Shown here: one piece after another, positions 39,318-47,762 of the stretch
How positions within the stretch are numbered: the stretch's first letter is position 1
Layout: the number at the start of each line of letters is the position of its first letter
Origin: Lachnospiraceae bacterium
GTDB taxonomy: Bacteria; Bacillota; Clostridia; Lachnospirales; Lachnospiraceae
Length of the DNA: 47,762 bases
NCBI GenBank assembly: GCA_910575775.1
Contig: CAJTEY010000029.1
Span: 1-47,762, forward strand
Reading direction: 5' to 3'
Translations under genes and position numbers: made by a program
Notes under the pieces: generated by a model
The model's database searches: none
What the model was told of the DNA's origin: nothing
What the model saw: the letters and a program-made list of their open reading frames with translations, nothing else

Positions 39318-40307
39318 TTAATTTTCCTTAATCGTGAGCAATAAAAGCTCCATCGTCAAGTCAAAATTGACATTGGCATCCAGCCTTCTCTTCGCCTGCT
39401 GGAGCGCATTCACAATAATCTCGATCCCCTCGTAAGTACTCCTGTCCGCCACTCTCCGAATCTGCTGGATCTCATTGCGGAAAACCAGACTGTTCATGTC
39501 CTTCGTTGCCTTAAACAGAAGCACATCCCTGTACCAAACCGTCAAAATGTCCAGATAGTCATTGATATCCAGATTGTACTCCGTAATCTTTTTGATCGCC
39601 TTGACGATCTCGTTGATCTCCATATCGTTGATATATTTTACCAGCGAAATGGCTTCCTCCTTAACCTTTTCAAACTCCTCGCTGCCCGCCAGATGTTTCG
39701 CTTTACCTACATTCCCCCTCGCAAAAGCAACGCAGATGTTCGCCTTATAGTCAGGCACCGCCAGATCTTCCATCAGATATTTTTTTACCAGCGCATCCGG
39801 CACCGGCTTCATATTTAACACCACACAACGGCTGATAATCGTTGGTAATAGCTCCTCCACATTGGAGGTAAGAACCAGAATCACCGCGTAAGCCGGCGGC
39901 TCCTCCAGCGTCTTTAAGAGCGCATTCTGCGCCTGCGGCGTCATTTTTTCACCCTCGTTCATAATATAAATCTTGCGCGGGCTGCTGTAAGGTTTGATTC
40001 CGATATCATTGTTAATCTGTCCCCTGATATCCTCCACTCCAATGGTGTTGGGCTTCTCATGGCTGACGTAAATAATATCTGGCTGGTTGCGGCTTATCGC
40101 CTGTTTACAGGAATGACATTCCCCGCAGGGCTCCGTTCCGCCCTTTTCACACTGTAAAGTCATCGCAAAAAGACGGGCGATAAACTCTTTGCCCGCATTG
40201 CGTTCACCGTTAATAATATAAGCGTGGGAAACCTTGTCCATCTCAATTGCGTTCCGTATATGCTGTTTCAGTTCTTCCTGCCCGACAATATCCGAAAACT
40301 TTGCCAT
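39318..40307 (-). CDS. holB: DNA polymerase III, delta-prime subunit
   Basis: The delta-prime subunit is part of the clamp loader. The ATG at 40307 (MAKFSDIVGQEELKQHI) has a GGGGGAT site and gives 329 residues. A P-loop-like NGERNAGKE (about 33-41), a four-Cys zinc module (CEKGGTEPCGECHSC, about 53-67) and the SRC-type motif ISRC within LLPTIISRCVVL are visible, with KTLEEPPAYAV before it. It lies 40 bases after yaaR and before ricT, the Bacillus order. Confidence 0.93.
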   Translation of the reverse strand: MAKFSDIVGQEELKQHIRNAIEMDKVSHAYIINGERNAGKEFIARLFAMTLQCEKGGTEPCGECHSCKQAISRNQPDIIYVSHEKPNTIGVEDIRGQINNDIGIKPYSSPRKIYIMNEGEKMTPQAQNALLKTLEEPPAYAVILVLTSNVEELLPTIISRCVVLNMKPVPDALVKKYLMEDLAVPDYKANICVAFARGNVGKAKHLAGSEEFEKVKEEAISLVKYINDMEINEIVKAIKKITEYNLDINDYLDILTVWYRDVLLFKATKDMNSLVFRNEIQQIRRVADRSTYEGIEIIVNALQQAKRRLDANVNFDLTMELLLLTIKEN

Positions 40308-40347
40308 ACATTTATCCCCCCGTAAGTTCCCAACCGCCATGCAACGG

Positions 40348-40794
40348 CTACGTAAAGATATCCAGCAGTAACCCCCGGATTTCTCCAATTTTTTCCAAAA
40401 TCGCCAGATTGTCCTGCTCATCCTTCACCAGCTCCTGCGCCAGTGCGTCCAGATTCTGGTCAATCAGGCGAACGATCCCGTAAACTCTGTGCCGGCCTCT
40501 TCTGTCCAGAAAATTTTCTCTCGAAAATGCGTGAGAGCGGTTGACAATCTCGTTCAGAAAGTCCTTCACCAGCGCGCGGTAGCGCTTCATATCCTTGATA
40601 TCCCTGTGCTTTGCGAGCTTATTTCCCTGTCTGGTAATCTCCTCCATCATGCCGGTCAGAGCGTTTTGCAGATCCTGCTCCTCGATTCTGCTGACCAGAG
40701 TAAACTTAAAAGTACCGTCCGTCTCCTGTGCCTGCTGCGGCTGCTCAATCTGCGGCGCCTGTTGTATCTGATTTACCTTAATGTCCACTCCCAT
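40348..40794 (-). CDS. yaaR: YaaR (DUF327) family protein
   Basis: A 148-residue, mostly helical protein: a Gln/Pro-rich start (about 10-27) and then [40 protein letters not shown] and [21 protein letters not shown], the DUF327 pattern. The family is conserved in Firmicutes between tmk/yaaQ and holB; its function is unknown. The ribosome site GGGGAGG is close to the ATG. The neighbouring yaaQ gene of Bacillus is absent here. Confidence 0.88.
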   Translation of the reverse strand: MGVDIKVNQIQQAPQIEQPQQAQETDGTFKFTLVSRIEEQDLQNALTGMMEEITRQGNKLAKHRDIKDMKRYRALVKDFLNEIVNRSHAFSRENFLDRRGRHRVYGIVRLIDQNLDALAQELVKDEQDNLAILEKIGEIRGLLLDIFT

Positions 40795-40817
40795 CGCCTC
40801 CCCGCATCATCAACGTC

Positions 40818-41408
40818 CTATTGCAAACGTTCCCGCAAATAATCCGTAATCTCGTTCAAACAGCTTTCCAGCCGGTCGTTATAAAAGGTTCTGTCTATTT
40901 TGGAGAGCGCCAGCTTCTCCTCGGAAAAGTCCTGCGCATCGGCCAGATAGCGCCTGCACAGCTCCTCATACTTCGGATGATCCTGTGCCTTTTCCCTGTC
41001 CAGCGCGCGCTGCAGGCGTACGCCGTCATCCAGTTCAATCATGACCGGCAGCACTTTGTCAGTGCCGTAAAACCCGCGAAGCTGGTCGTAAGCCTCCAGT
41101 GTGCCGATCAGCACATAGGAGTGCGCAGAAAGATCAATCTCCGCATCCGCCACGGTAAAATACCTCCAGATGCCGTAACAGGTGTCATAGGCTCTCGCCT
41201 CCACCACACTGCCCTGTCTCAGAAACTTCTGAAAGCCCTCCTCATCCGTAAAATGGTATTCCACACCGTCCTGTTCCCCTGCCCTGATGGGGCGGGTCGT
41301 ATAGGGTACTATCGTCCTTAAAGGAACGGTTTTTTGCGCCAGTAACCTCTTATATATGGTGTCTTTCCCCGATGAGCTCTTCCCCATCAGGCATACTATT
41401 TTCCCCAT
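40818..41408 (-). CDS. Guanylate-kinase-like P-loop protein
   Basis: A 196-residue protein with a P loop in LMGKSSSGKDTIYKRLL (residues 7-23) and the nucleotide-monophosphate site TTRPIRAGEQDGVEYHF (about 38-54), as in guanylate kinase. The usual YYGT segment is replaced by TCYGIWRYFTV, and the C-terminal half is divergent, so the substrate may not be GMP. It occupies the place that thymidylate kinase (tmk) has in the Bacillus yaaO-tmk-yaaQ-yaaR-holB row. Ribosome site weak. Activity as a nucleotide kinase is likely, specificity uncertain. Confidence 0.8.
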   Translation of the reverse strand: MGKIVCLMGKSSSGKDTIYKRLLAQKTVPLRTIVPYTTRPIRAGEQDGVEYHFTDEEGFQKFLRQGSVVEARAYDTCYGIWRYFTVADAEIDLSAHSYVLIGTLEAYDQLRGFYGTDKVLPVMIELDDGVRLQRALDREKAQDHPKYEELCRRYLADAQDFSEEKLALSKIDRTFYNDRLESCLNEITDYLRERLQ

Positions 41409-41446
41409 GTCATTATCTTACCTTAATATAATAAGAATTTCAACCG

Positions 41447-42895
41447 CTACAGCGCCACTACAACAATCTCGCCCTTCTCAGACACACCCTGTATGTGCAA
41501 GCCTGCTCTGCGGCATTCTTCGATCCGCTTTAACACCGCCTCATCCAGCAGTTCCCCCGGTGCCACAATCGGACTGCCCGGCGGATAAAGGTTGATAAAG
41601 CCGGCTGCGATCCTTCCAACGGCCTTCTGCATCGCAATCGTCTCCCATTCGCTGTGAAATGCCCGTGCAAGCGTCATACAGCTTTTCAGTGGCCTGCTCA
41701 AATAGGCCGTTCTTTTCCCTGGCGCAGAATTCGCTTCATCTGTGCTCTCCTCTATCCTATCATCTATTTCACAGAGCGCATCAGCCAATCTCTGCCAGCC
41801 TGCCGCCTCGTCCATCAGCGTCATAATCGCCAGCACATAAGTTTCCGCCGTCATCTCCATCTCCAGATGATAGGTTTCCCGAAGAATGTCACAAAGTTCC
41901 TTTCCTGTCATATTTGTTCCCTTGACAGAAATCACCATTTTACCGAGATCCCAGCCCTTCAGCTCATGTCTCTTTTGTGACACTTTTGTCATTTTTCCAA
42001 TACGGATATGCTCAAGGGCCGTAGTCCTTTCGCAAAAACTCTCATAATGTCCCCTCATGGCGGCAAATCGTTCCTGACCCTGTTCTTCCAGAAATCTCAT
42101 GCAGGCATCCATGCTCGCCATCAGTACATAGGATGGACTGCTGCTTTGCAGCATAGAAAGGTACTTGCGTAGTTTCTCCCTGTCCACCCTGTCGCCTTTC
42201 ACATGCAGCAGCGCCGTCTGTGTCATGGCCGGCAGCGTTTTATGCAGGCTGTGGATCACCAGATCCGCGCCTCCCCTGATGGCTCCCTCTGGCAGATGCG
42301 ACGACAGGCCGAAATGCGATCCGTGTGCCTCATCCACGATCAATACCTTCCCCCGCTCATGTACGGCAGCGGCAATCCCGGGAACATCTGAAAGGACGCC
42401 CTCGTAAGTCGGAGAAGTAACGACCACCGCCCTTACCTCAGGATACATGTCCAGAAGATTACCAATCTCTTCCGCAGAAGCCCCGTCAAAAATGTCGTAC
42501 TCCGAAATCACCTTCGGATAATAATACCGCACGATCAGTCCATGCAGAATCGCTGCATGGTATACCGACTTATGACAATTTCTGGCTATCAGAATCTCAT
42601 CCAGCGGTTCGCACGCCGCCATAACAGCCGCGAGCACGCCGCCAGAACCGCCGTTAACAAGAAAGAAAGTTTCGTCCGCCCCGTAAAGGCGATTTGCCCG
42701 AATCTGGGCCTCTTTCAGAATACCTTCCGCCTGATGCAGATTGTCAAAGTCATCTATCTCCGTTATATCTATTTTGTGATAATCCGCCATCTCGCCGCCT
42801 GCCGGATTCCTTTTGTGCCCAGGCATGTGATAGGGGTAGAAATCACTTGCCGCATAGTCTGATAATGCCTGATACAGGCTCTTTCCCGCCGTCAT
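41447..42895 (-). CDS. Orn/Lys/Arg decarboxylase-family PLP enzyme
   Basis: A 482-residue fold-type I PLP enzyme related to Bacillus YaaO and SpeA. Motifs: MPGHKRNPAGG (24-34), FFLVNGGSGGVLAAVMA (cofactor phosphate), PTYEGVLSD, VLIVDEAHGSHFG with the PLP-nitrogen Asp, and the Schiff-base Lys219 in VIHSLHKTLPAMTQ. The C-terminal domain (about 380-482) contains YPPGSPIVAPGE as in this family. It lacks the N-terminal wing domain of inducible decarboxylases. Substrate (arginine, lysine or ornithine) cannot be set from sequence. The start overlaps the end of the HD-domain gene by four bases (ATGA). Confidence 0.9.
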   Translation of the reverse strand: MTAGKSLYQALSDYAASDFYPYHMPGHKRNPAGGEMADYHKIDITEIDDFDNLHQAEGILKEAQIRANRLYGADETFFLVNGGSGGVLAAVMAACEPLDEILIARNCHKSVYHAAILHGLIVRYYYPKVISEYDIFDGASAEEIGNLLDMYPEVRAVVVTSPTYEGVLSDVPGIAAAVHERGKVLIVDEAHGSHFGLSSHLPEGAIRGGADLVIHSLHKTLPAMTQTALLHVKGDRVDREKLRKYLSMLQSSSPSYVLMASMDACMRFLEEQGQERFAAMRGHYESFCERTTALEHIRIGKMTKVSQKRHELKGWDLGKMVISVKGTNMTGKELCDILRETYHLEMEMTAETYVLAIMTLMDEAAGWQRLADALCEIDDRIEESTDEANSAPGKRTAYLSRPLKSCMTLARAFHSEWETIAMQKAVGRIAAGFINLYPPGSPIVAPGELLDEAVLKRIEECRRAGLHIQGVSEKGEIVVVAL

Positions 42896-43434
42896 GACGC
42901 TTTGGCCCCATGTCCCCGGTGAGCGCCCACAGTTTCCATCAACGAGCAGTATTTATCTGCGGCCGTCACAACCCAAGCCTCTCTGCAGGTAGGCGGCACC
43001 ACCGACAAAGGCCACATATGTTTCTTTATAATTTCCCTTTGAACGTCGTTCAGATAATACTCTTTCTCCGCATTTCGAAGCGCTGTCATCGGATGATGAA
43101 AACCGTGCAGACGCTTTCTCTGGGACAGATACGCTTTATCGTGCCAGTCGTATAGGAAATAATCATGGAGCAGCGCACCCCGGATCAGGTCATGCTTGTT
43201 ACAGCCAATTCCCAGCTTATTATTGATCAGAAGACTGTAACGCGCCACATCCATGCAGTGATTGTGCACTGTCATGGTGCCATGCTGGATATGCTTCCTG
43301 GTTCTTATAAAATTTTCAGATTTCAGAATATCCTCGCCGTGCTCCCGAAGCAGCTTATGGATTCTCTTATGGCGTTCGTAAAGCCTCTGCAAACGCTCCC
43401 TGCGTCTTCTTTGATGGTTCTTAAACAGTTCCAT
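42892..43434 (-). CDS. HD-domain protein
   Basis: A 180-residue protein with a strongly basic coiled N-terminus (residues 5-50) and an HD domain: HNHCMDVARYS (about 57-67, first His), ALLHDYFLYDWHD (about 88-100, the HD doublet), FHHPMTALRNAE and KKHMWPLSVVPP. Such proteins are metal-dependent phosphohydrolases, often acting on nucleotides; this small type is frequent in Clostridia and unstudied. The ATG follows AAGGGAAG. Its stop overlaps the start of the PLP enzyme, so the two are cotranslated. Confidence 0.87.
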   Translation of the reverse strand: MELFKNHQRRRRERLQRLYERHKRIHKLLREHGEDILKSENFIRTRKHIQHGTMTVHNHCMDVARYSLLINNKLGIGCNKHDLIRGALLHDYFLYDWHDKAYLSQRKRLHGFHHPMTALRNAEKEYYLNDVQREIIKKHMWPLSVVPPTCREAWVVTAADKYCSLMETVGAHRGHGAKAS

Positions 43435-43481
43435 ACTTCCCTTTCCTCCATTCCTGCGGGTGATGTTTACCAGTTACTTTA

Positions 43482-44660
43482 CTACTCCTCTTCCACCAGA
43501 TTATGCAGCTCCTTTGCCCGATGTGCCCAGGTATGTCCCGCCTTTGCAAGCTCATACCCGCCATCTGCAACCGCCTGCATACGATCCGGATCCGCCAGCA
43601 GTTCCTTTGCTATTTCCGGCAGCCGCTCCATCTCCTTGAGGGAATACAGGCGGCAGTCTTTGCCGTCATGTAAAATTTCGTCCAGATAGATACTGCTGTC
43701 CGTCAGACATACCGATCCATTCAGCATGGTATTAAATATTCTGTCGTGAGCGCCGTTTTTAAACCAAGGCATCACATTCAGGGACAGCTTCGTCTGACAC
43801 AGCTTTTTCAGACATCCCTCGGAGTTCAGACTGTTCATAATCCGCAGGTTCTCCGGGTGCCTGCATTCCATAAGATTCCATCCATCACCAAAAACGTGCA
43901 CCGTAATGCCTGCGTCCACCAGCTCCTGCACCGCCCGTCCCCTGAACGTATAGCGCACATACAAGTCAATAAAGGTGAGCGCTGCCATGGTTTTTTTCAT
44001 CTCCTCCTCCGGCACCTCGGAAAGCTCCGCGAGAAGATGGGACTGTGCCACTTCCTCTACCGTCAGATCCGGGTGCGTCAAAAGATCCTCTATCATTCTA
44101 TGATAAAAGGCTGTGTACTCGTCGTCAATCCTTGTAATATATTTATCAAAAGTAGATGGTTTGCAATAGTTTCCAACCATCGTCACATCATACCTCCGAA
44201 AAGCAATCGGTACATTCGCTTTTCCGGGGTACAGTTTCGTGCCCGCAAGCGGCAGAAAAGGACCGTTTTTAATTTCCGGAAAAAACCTGCGCATGTAAGC
44301 CTCATGATTTTTGTCAATGCTGATATGATGATAGTTTGAAGGAACCCTTTCCAGAAAATGATGATAATACATAGGATGATCCACCACAATATTGTAGCTT
44401 GGAATGTGCAGCGCTTCCCACATCGTCGTATCATTCTCGTCCAGAAAATAATGTTCCCCGCTCATCCCATGAAAATTAAAATTGATGAGCGCCGTATTTC
44501 CCTCTTCAAAAAATCGGAAAAACTTCTCCGTACTCTCCCACGGCTTGCTCAGGTCAAAAATAAAAATTTCATGCCCGAGCTCTTTCATCGCTTCCGCGAT
44601 CTGCAGGGAAAAATATCCCTGCGTCTCAATATCTCCAATAAAAAACAACAGCTTTTTCAT
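43482..44660 (-). CDS. CgeB-like glycosyltransferase
   Basis: The ATG at 44660 with GGAG seven bases upstream gives 392 residues. The N-terminal half starts MKKLLFFIGDIETQGYFSLQ with Rossmann-like strands (HEIFIFDLS, NTALINFNF, YNIVVDHP); the C-terminal half has VHVFGDGW, KLSLNVMPWFKNGAHDRIFNTMLNGSVCLTD and a closing LYSLKEMERLPEIAKELL, the pattern of group-1 glycosyltransferases of the CgeB/DUF3880 kind. CgeB in Bacillus is linked to the spore crust; here the acceptor is unknown. It stands 47 bp upstream of the HD-domain gene. Confidence 0.8.
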   Translation of the reverse strand: MKKLLFFIGDIETQGYFSLQIAEAMKELGHEIFIFDLSKPWESTEKFFRFFEEGNTALINFNFHGMSGEHYFLDENDTTMWEALHIPSYNIVVDHPMYYHHFLERVPSNYHHISIDKNHEAYMRRFFPEIKNGPFLPLAGTKLYPGKANVPIAFRRYDVTMVGNYCKPSTFDKYITRIDDEYTAFYHRMIEDLLTHPDLTVEEVAQSHLLAELSEVPEEEMKKTMAALTFIDLYVRYTFRGRAVQELVDAGITVHVFGDGWNLMECRHPENLRIMNSLNSEGCLKKLCQTKLSLNVMPWFKNGAHDRIFNTMLNGSVCLTDSSIYLDEILHDGKDCRLYSLKEMERLPEIAKELLADPDRMQAVADGGYELAKAGHTWAHRAKELHNLVEEE

Positions 44661-44859
44661 CACCGCACTCCTTTTTGTTGTGCCGTCAACTACTTCTTAT
44701 ATCGGCTGTATTTCACGATTCCTGTACAGGGCAGTCCCCTGAGATCGAGCCGCCCCGCATTCTGTGCTGTCCTGCGGCAAATCCTTTCCTTTCAGTATAA
44801 CACATCCTCTGCAAAACCGCTCGCCCTACAGTCAAAACTCTGCTAGAAACTGACAAACA

Positions 44860-45954
44860 TCAATTCTCTGAAGCCCTTTTAGTATCGTGGTACACAAATG
44901 CAGTGATAACAAAGCTTGCCACAAAGGACACAACAGCCACCACAGCCGCCTTCCATAAGTTAGCCGGATCGTCCACACTGTAAAACATTAAAATCGTCGA
45001 AACGCACGGGAACGCAAAAGTATAACAGTGTACCGTCAGAAGCCCCTGTACAGCTCCCGCAATCATACAGCCGAAAATATTGCCAAGCAGCGGTGTCTTC
45101 TCCTTAAAGCACACGCCAAATATGGACGGCTCCGCAATCCCGGAAACAAATTCCGTTATCATTGCACTGATCGACATCGCCTTTTTATCTGCTGTTTTTG
45201 ACTTGACAAACACCGCGAGGTCACAGCCTGCGAGCGATATATTGGAGATCAGAAATGCCACCATAATGCCATAATCCACACCCGTCACCCCGATCTGGGT
45301 AATCGCAAGCGTGATAAAGATCCAGTGCATTCCCGTGGACACCAGCAGCGTTGTCAGCCCCGCAAACAAGGCCCATGCTATCATAGGCGCCCTCATCTGC
45401 ATCATCTCAAGCCCATCCGCCAGCAGACCGCTCAGCAGGCTGACAATCGGCTCAATGACGAGAATGCCCAGAAGCGAAGTGGCAAAAATCGCGCACACAG
45501 CCAGAAAATACGGCTGAAGGCTCTCCCTAATCAGTTTTTTCAGCCACTTTACAATATGTGACATACAATAAATCAGCAAAATGATCGGAATCACATTATA
45601 GGCATAAGTCGCCGCTACCACAGGTATCCCCGCAAAAGTAACGCGCTCGCCGCCCTCCATCAGGGATGCAAAGTCCGGAAGCAGCATAACACATACGCTG
45701 CTGAGCGCAATCAGCGGATCCGTATCAAAATGTTTCGCGGCGGAATAGGCCACAAATACCGGCAGGAAATAAAACGGCGTTGTCGCCAGCGCCGACATAA
45801 TCACCTCTGTCGTCCCAGTCAAAATATGTACCGCCGTCAAAAGCATCACAATAATTTTCAGGATGCCGCCCGCCAAAAGAATCGGTATGATCGGCATCAT
45901 ACACTCCGTCACATGATCAAACGCCGCCAGAATGCCCTTTTTTAACTTACTCAT
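44860..45954 (-). CDS. PTS EIIC membrane component (beta-glucoside class), orphan
   Basis: A 364-residue membrane protein with about nine to ten hydrophobic segments. MMPIIPILLAGGILKII at the start, FYFLPVFVAYSAAKHF near residue 65 and TEFVSGIAEPSIFGVCF near 270 (the GI-EPS-I-FG motif at the sugar site) identify the IIC domain of the Glc/Bgl family of phosphotransferase transporters. The IIB and IIA domains normally fused to it are missing and no separate genes lie beside it. It may borrow them from another system or work as a carrier. GGAAGG precedes the ATG. It starts an isolated minus-strand unit. Confidence 0.88.
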   Translation of the reverse strand: MSKLKKGILAAFDHVTECMMPIIPILLAGGILKIIVMLLTAVHILTGTTEVIMSALATTPFYFLPVFVAYSAAKHFDTDPLIALSSVCVMLLPDFASLMEGGERVTFAGIPVVAATYAYNVIPIILLIYCMSHIVKWLKKLIRESLQPYFLAVCAIFATSLLGILVIEPIVSLLSGLLADGLEMMQMRAPMIAWALFAGLTTLLVSTGMHWIFITLAITQIGVTGVDYGIMVAFLISNISLAGCDLAVFVKSKTADKKAMSISAMITEFVSGIAEPSIFGVCFKEKTPLLGNIFGCMIAGAVQGLLTVHCYTFAFPCVSTILMFYSVDDPANLWKAAVVAVVSFVASFVITAFVYHDTKRASEN

Positions 45955-46063
45955 ATCCTTCCACCACCCATTTTTTCATTTGAACAAAACACAAAATATC
46001 ACTTGCCTAATCATCGTATCATACTCCCATAGAAATTTCTATTCCGGAATCCGATAAAACAAG

Positions 46064-46105
46064 GCAAAAATATAGAGGAAACGCCGATATATACAACGCT
46101 TCCTC
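46064..46105 (-). terminator. Terminator after the zinc-ribbon membrane protein gene
   Basis: GAGGAAGCG (46097-46105, minus) pairs with CGTTTCCTC (46075-46083) and is followed by TATATTTTTG. It stands about 65 bases past the stop codon. Confidence 0.7.
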
Positions 46106-46169
46106 CACTCTTCACAATTTATCTGCAATGCCGCCTTCTAAATTGTAAGCCATTGATTATCCCTAGCTG

Positions 46170-46727
46170 CTACCACATATGTTTGCACCTTCTGCATTTA
46201 TATTGTTTCCCAATTTTCCCGGATGCCGCGCCAACTACTGATATTGATACAGCTCTATCCATAGTTGTAATCTTTTGAATATCAGTTGATCCACATGCCG
46301 GGCATTTCGGTTTCATTGATTCGATTCTTGCCTTATATTCCTGTTCCCGAACGGTCTCCTGCTGGTATTTTTCAAAATTTGTTAATGCCAGATTATACTT
46401 TTCCATTTCCCTATTATATTGTTTAGAACCTTCATAACACATCCAGCAAACAAACAAAATCCATATAATTACCATTCCGGGTAAGACGGTATATGCAAAT
46501 AATCCCCCAACTCCGAAAAATATTGCCAAGCCATATGCAAAATTCATTCTTTTTGGTCTTTCCGGCATTCTAACACTTTCTAATTTTCTTTGACGTATTT
46601 CCTGATTCAGTTGTCTCTGTTTAACCAAATCAAAGTGCGCCTTTATTCCATATCCGCACTCAGGACACATTTCAGCACTATCAGATACATTTTCCTTACC
46701 ACATTCAGGGCATTTAATAAGGGCCAT
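46170..46727 (-). CDS. Zinc-ribbon membrane protein
   Basis: A 185-residue protein with an N-terminal zinc ribbon (CPECG at 6-10, CPECGYG at 21-27), a helical linker, two adjacent hydrophobic segments (about residues 62-76 and 80-98), a coiled stretch and a second zinc ribbon at the C-terminus (CPACGSTDIQK near 147 and CRRCKHMW at the end). Such double-ribbon membrane proteins are common in Clostridia without known role. GGAGG precedes the ATG. It is a single-gene unit between the tRNA terminator and its own terminator. Confidence 0.82.
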   Translation of the reverse strand: MALIKCPECGKENVSDSAEMCPECGYGIKAHFDLVKQRQLNQEIRQRKLESVRMPERPKRMNFAYGLAIFFGVGGLFAYTVLPGMVIIWILFVCWMCYEGSKQYNREMEKYNLALTNFEKYQQETVREQEYKARIESMKPKCPACGSTDIQKITTMDRAVSISVVGAASGKIGKQYKCRRCKHMW

Positions 46728-46813
46728 AACACATCAATCCTCCACAAGCTTTTTTATCATTATACCTTAAAAATTTTCCGTTTTCCAGCGGCACATAAAT
46801 CCTGTAAAAGCAG

Positions 46814-46851
46814 AAAACCTTGTAACCACCACAAATGCAGCAATTACAAGG
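46814..46851 (-). terminator. Terminator of the rRNA/tRNA transcript
   Basis: CCTTGTAA (46844-46851, minus) pairs with TTACAAGG (46818-46825) around an 18-base loop, followed by TTTTCTGCTTTT. It stands 15 bases past tRNA-Phe, the last tRNA of the row. Confidence 0.7.
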
Positions 46852-46866
46852 CTTTCCATAAGTTAA

Positions 46867-46940
<74 letters not shown>

Positions 46941-46945
46941 TTGAG

Positions 46946-47019
46946 TAGCGGGGACAGGATTTGAACCTATGACCTTCGGGTTATGAGCCCGACGAGCTTC
47001 CAGACTGCTCCACCCCGCG
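46946..47019 (-). tRNA. Initiator tRNA-fMet (CAT)
   Basis: A 74-base cloverleaf with anticodon CAT, three G-C pairs (GGG/CCC) at the bottom of the anticodon stem and an unpaired first acceptor position (C1 facing U72), the marks of an initiator tRNA. No CCA is encoded. Confidence 0.93.
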
Positions 47020-47095
47020 CTATGAAATTATATCACTTTACTGAAGAATCACAAAGTGACACTTCTGACGTTTCTTCCAAAAGAATTTACGTCAA

Positions 47096-47177
47096 TGGAC
47101 GGAGGTGGATTCGAACCACCGAAGCAATTTGCAGCAGATTTACAGTCTGTCCCCTTTGGCCACTCGGGAATCCGTCC
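47096..47177 (-). tRNA. tRNA-Tyr (GTA)
   Basis: An 82-base class II tRNA with a long variable arm (CTGCAAATTGCTTCGG region), anticodon loop CTGTAAA reading GTA and acceptor GGACGGA/TCCGTCC. Confidence 0.95.
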
Positions 47178-47197
47178 ATATGATGTTAAACACCAAA

Positions 47198-47270
47198 AGC
47201 CGATAAACGGACTCGAACCGTTAACCTGCTGATTACAAATCAGCTGCTCTGCCAATTGAGCCATATCGGC
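47198..47270 (-). tRNA. tRNA-Thr (TGT)
   Basis: A 73-base cloverleaf with acceptor GCCGATA/TATCGGC, anticodon loop TTTGTAA reading TGT and T-arm GGTTCGAGTCC. It follows tRNA-Val in the row by 32 bases. Confidence 0.95.
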
Positions 47271-47302
47271 ACATAAATCGAAATTCGTCTAACAGGCTTA
47301 AA

Positions 47303-47375
47303 TGGGACCTATAGGGCTCGAACCTATGACCCTCTGCTTGTAAGGCAGATGCTCTCCCAGCTGAGCTAAGATCCC
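47303..47375 (-). tRNA. tRNA-Val (TAC)
   Basis: A 73-base cloverleaf with anticodon loop CTTACAA reading TAC, D-arm GCTCAGCTGGGAGAGC and T-arm GGTTCGAGCCC. One acceptor pair is a mismatch. Confidence 0.94.
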
Positions 47376-47433
47376 ATGTATATGAAATAGTATAGCAACT
47401 GTTTCCAGACTCGCATATACCTTTCATAAAAAA

Positions 47434-47507
47434 CGACCCGGATGGGACTCGAACCCACGACCTCCGCCGTGACAGGGCGGCGCTCTAACCAACTGAGCCA
47501 CCGGGCC
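47434..47507 (-). tRNA. tRNA-Asp (GTC)
   Basis: A 74-base cloverleaf with acceptor GGCCCGG/CCGGGTC (one G-U), anticodon loop CTGTCAC reading GTC, T-arm GGTTCGAGTCC. It is the first gene after the 23S rRNA end, 51 bases downstream. Confidence 0.95.
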
Positions 47508-47558
47508 AATATCAGGTATCATACCCTCAAAACCAAATACTGAATCTCCTTTTGTTCT

Positions 47559-47762
47559 GGTTAAGCCGTCGACCTATTAGTACATGTCAGCTCCACACAT
47601 TGCTGCGCTTCCACCTCATGCCTATCTACCCCGTACTCTCCAGGGGGTCTTCGGATTTCTCCTGGGATATCTCATCTTGAGGGGGGCTTCACGCTTAGAT
47701 GCCTTCAGCGTTTATCCCTGCCGGACTCGGCTACCCTGCCGTGGAGTTGGTCTCCAACAGGT
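47559..47762 (-). rRNA. 23S rRNA, 3' end (partial)
   Basis: Read on the minus strand, the sequence has the conserved 3' domain of 23S rRNA: CTGAAGGCATCTAAG, GAAGCC followed by CTCAAGATGAGAT, and GTACTAATAGGTCGA near the end, closing with GGCTTAACC at about 47,559. The gene continues beyond the right edge. The exact 3' end is set by analogy with other 23S genes. Confidence 0.95.

Overview
The window looks like a chromosome of a spore-forming Clostridia, most likely Lachnospiraceae: moderate GC, Firmicutes-type ribosome binding sites, a FASII cluster built on FabK, the yaaO/yaaR/holB/ricT/rsmI gene neighbourhood known from Bacillus subtilis, spore-related genes (spmA, a CotH-type kinase) and tRNA genes without encoded CCA. 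Species cannot be fixed from the sequence.

Bases 1 to about 17,927 are mobile DNA. The oldest layer is the end of an integrative conjugative (or plasmid-like) element, read mostly on the minus strand: a DUF6075-like gene, a DUF3970-like gene, parA, parB, a RepA_N-type replication initiator, several small cargo genes, a PcfB-like gene and the coupling-protein gene virD4. It ends inside spmA, which it truncates. virD4 is broken twice. A 5.2-kb Tn4451-like mobilizable transposon (TnpX-type large serine recombinase, TnpW-like protein, DUF3847 protein, MobA/MobL relaxase, an SdpI-like passenger gene and a strongly structured oriT-like region) sits between codons for GSARWG and NAKDIEPY. A second element with a 783-residue serine recombinase begins further on, after the codons for VVTDP. 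That second element carries an XRE regulator, an unknown protein and a cysteine-rich KTR protein, plus a sigma-factor gene cut by what looks like an IS21-type IS end. It runs off the left edge of the window.

Bases 18,301-23,477 hold a minus-strand module: OmpR-type response regulator, histidine kinase, VTC-domain polyphosphate polymerase-like protein, DUF4956 membrane protein and a CotH-family kinase. Divergent from it, 23,668-28,967 (plus strand) is a second two-component system followed by an ABC transporter of the MacB/FtsX (bacitracin-export-like) class.

Bases 29,038-36,505 (minus) form the type II fatty-acid synthesis cluster in transcription order acpP, fabK, fabD, fabG, fabF, fabZ, a second FabK/nitronate-monooxygenase-like gene, fabH. 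Palindromes resembling FabT boxes lie upstream of acpP and upstream of fabD, and a terminator separates fabK from fabD, so two co-regulated transcripts are likely. Acetyl-CoA carboxylase genes are not here.

Bases 36,594-42,895 (minus) are the housekeeping block rsmI, tRNA1(Val)-type methyltransferase, ricT, holB, yaaR, a guanylate-kinase-like gene and an Orn/Lys/Arg decarboxylase-like gene, followed by an HD-domain protein, a CgeB-like glycosyltransferase, an orphan PTS EIIC and a zinc-ribbon membrane protein. The window closes with six tRNA genes (Phe, fMet, Tyr, Thr, Val, Asp) downstream of the 3' end of a 23S rRNA gene on the minus strand. No 5S gene is visible between the 23S end and the tRNAs.
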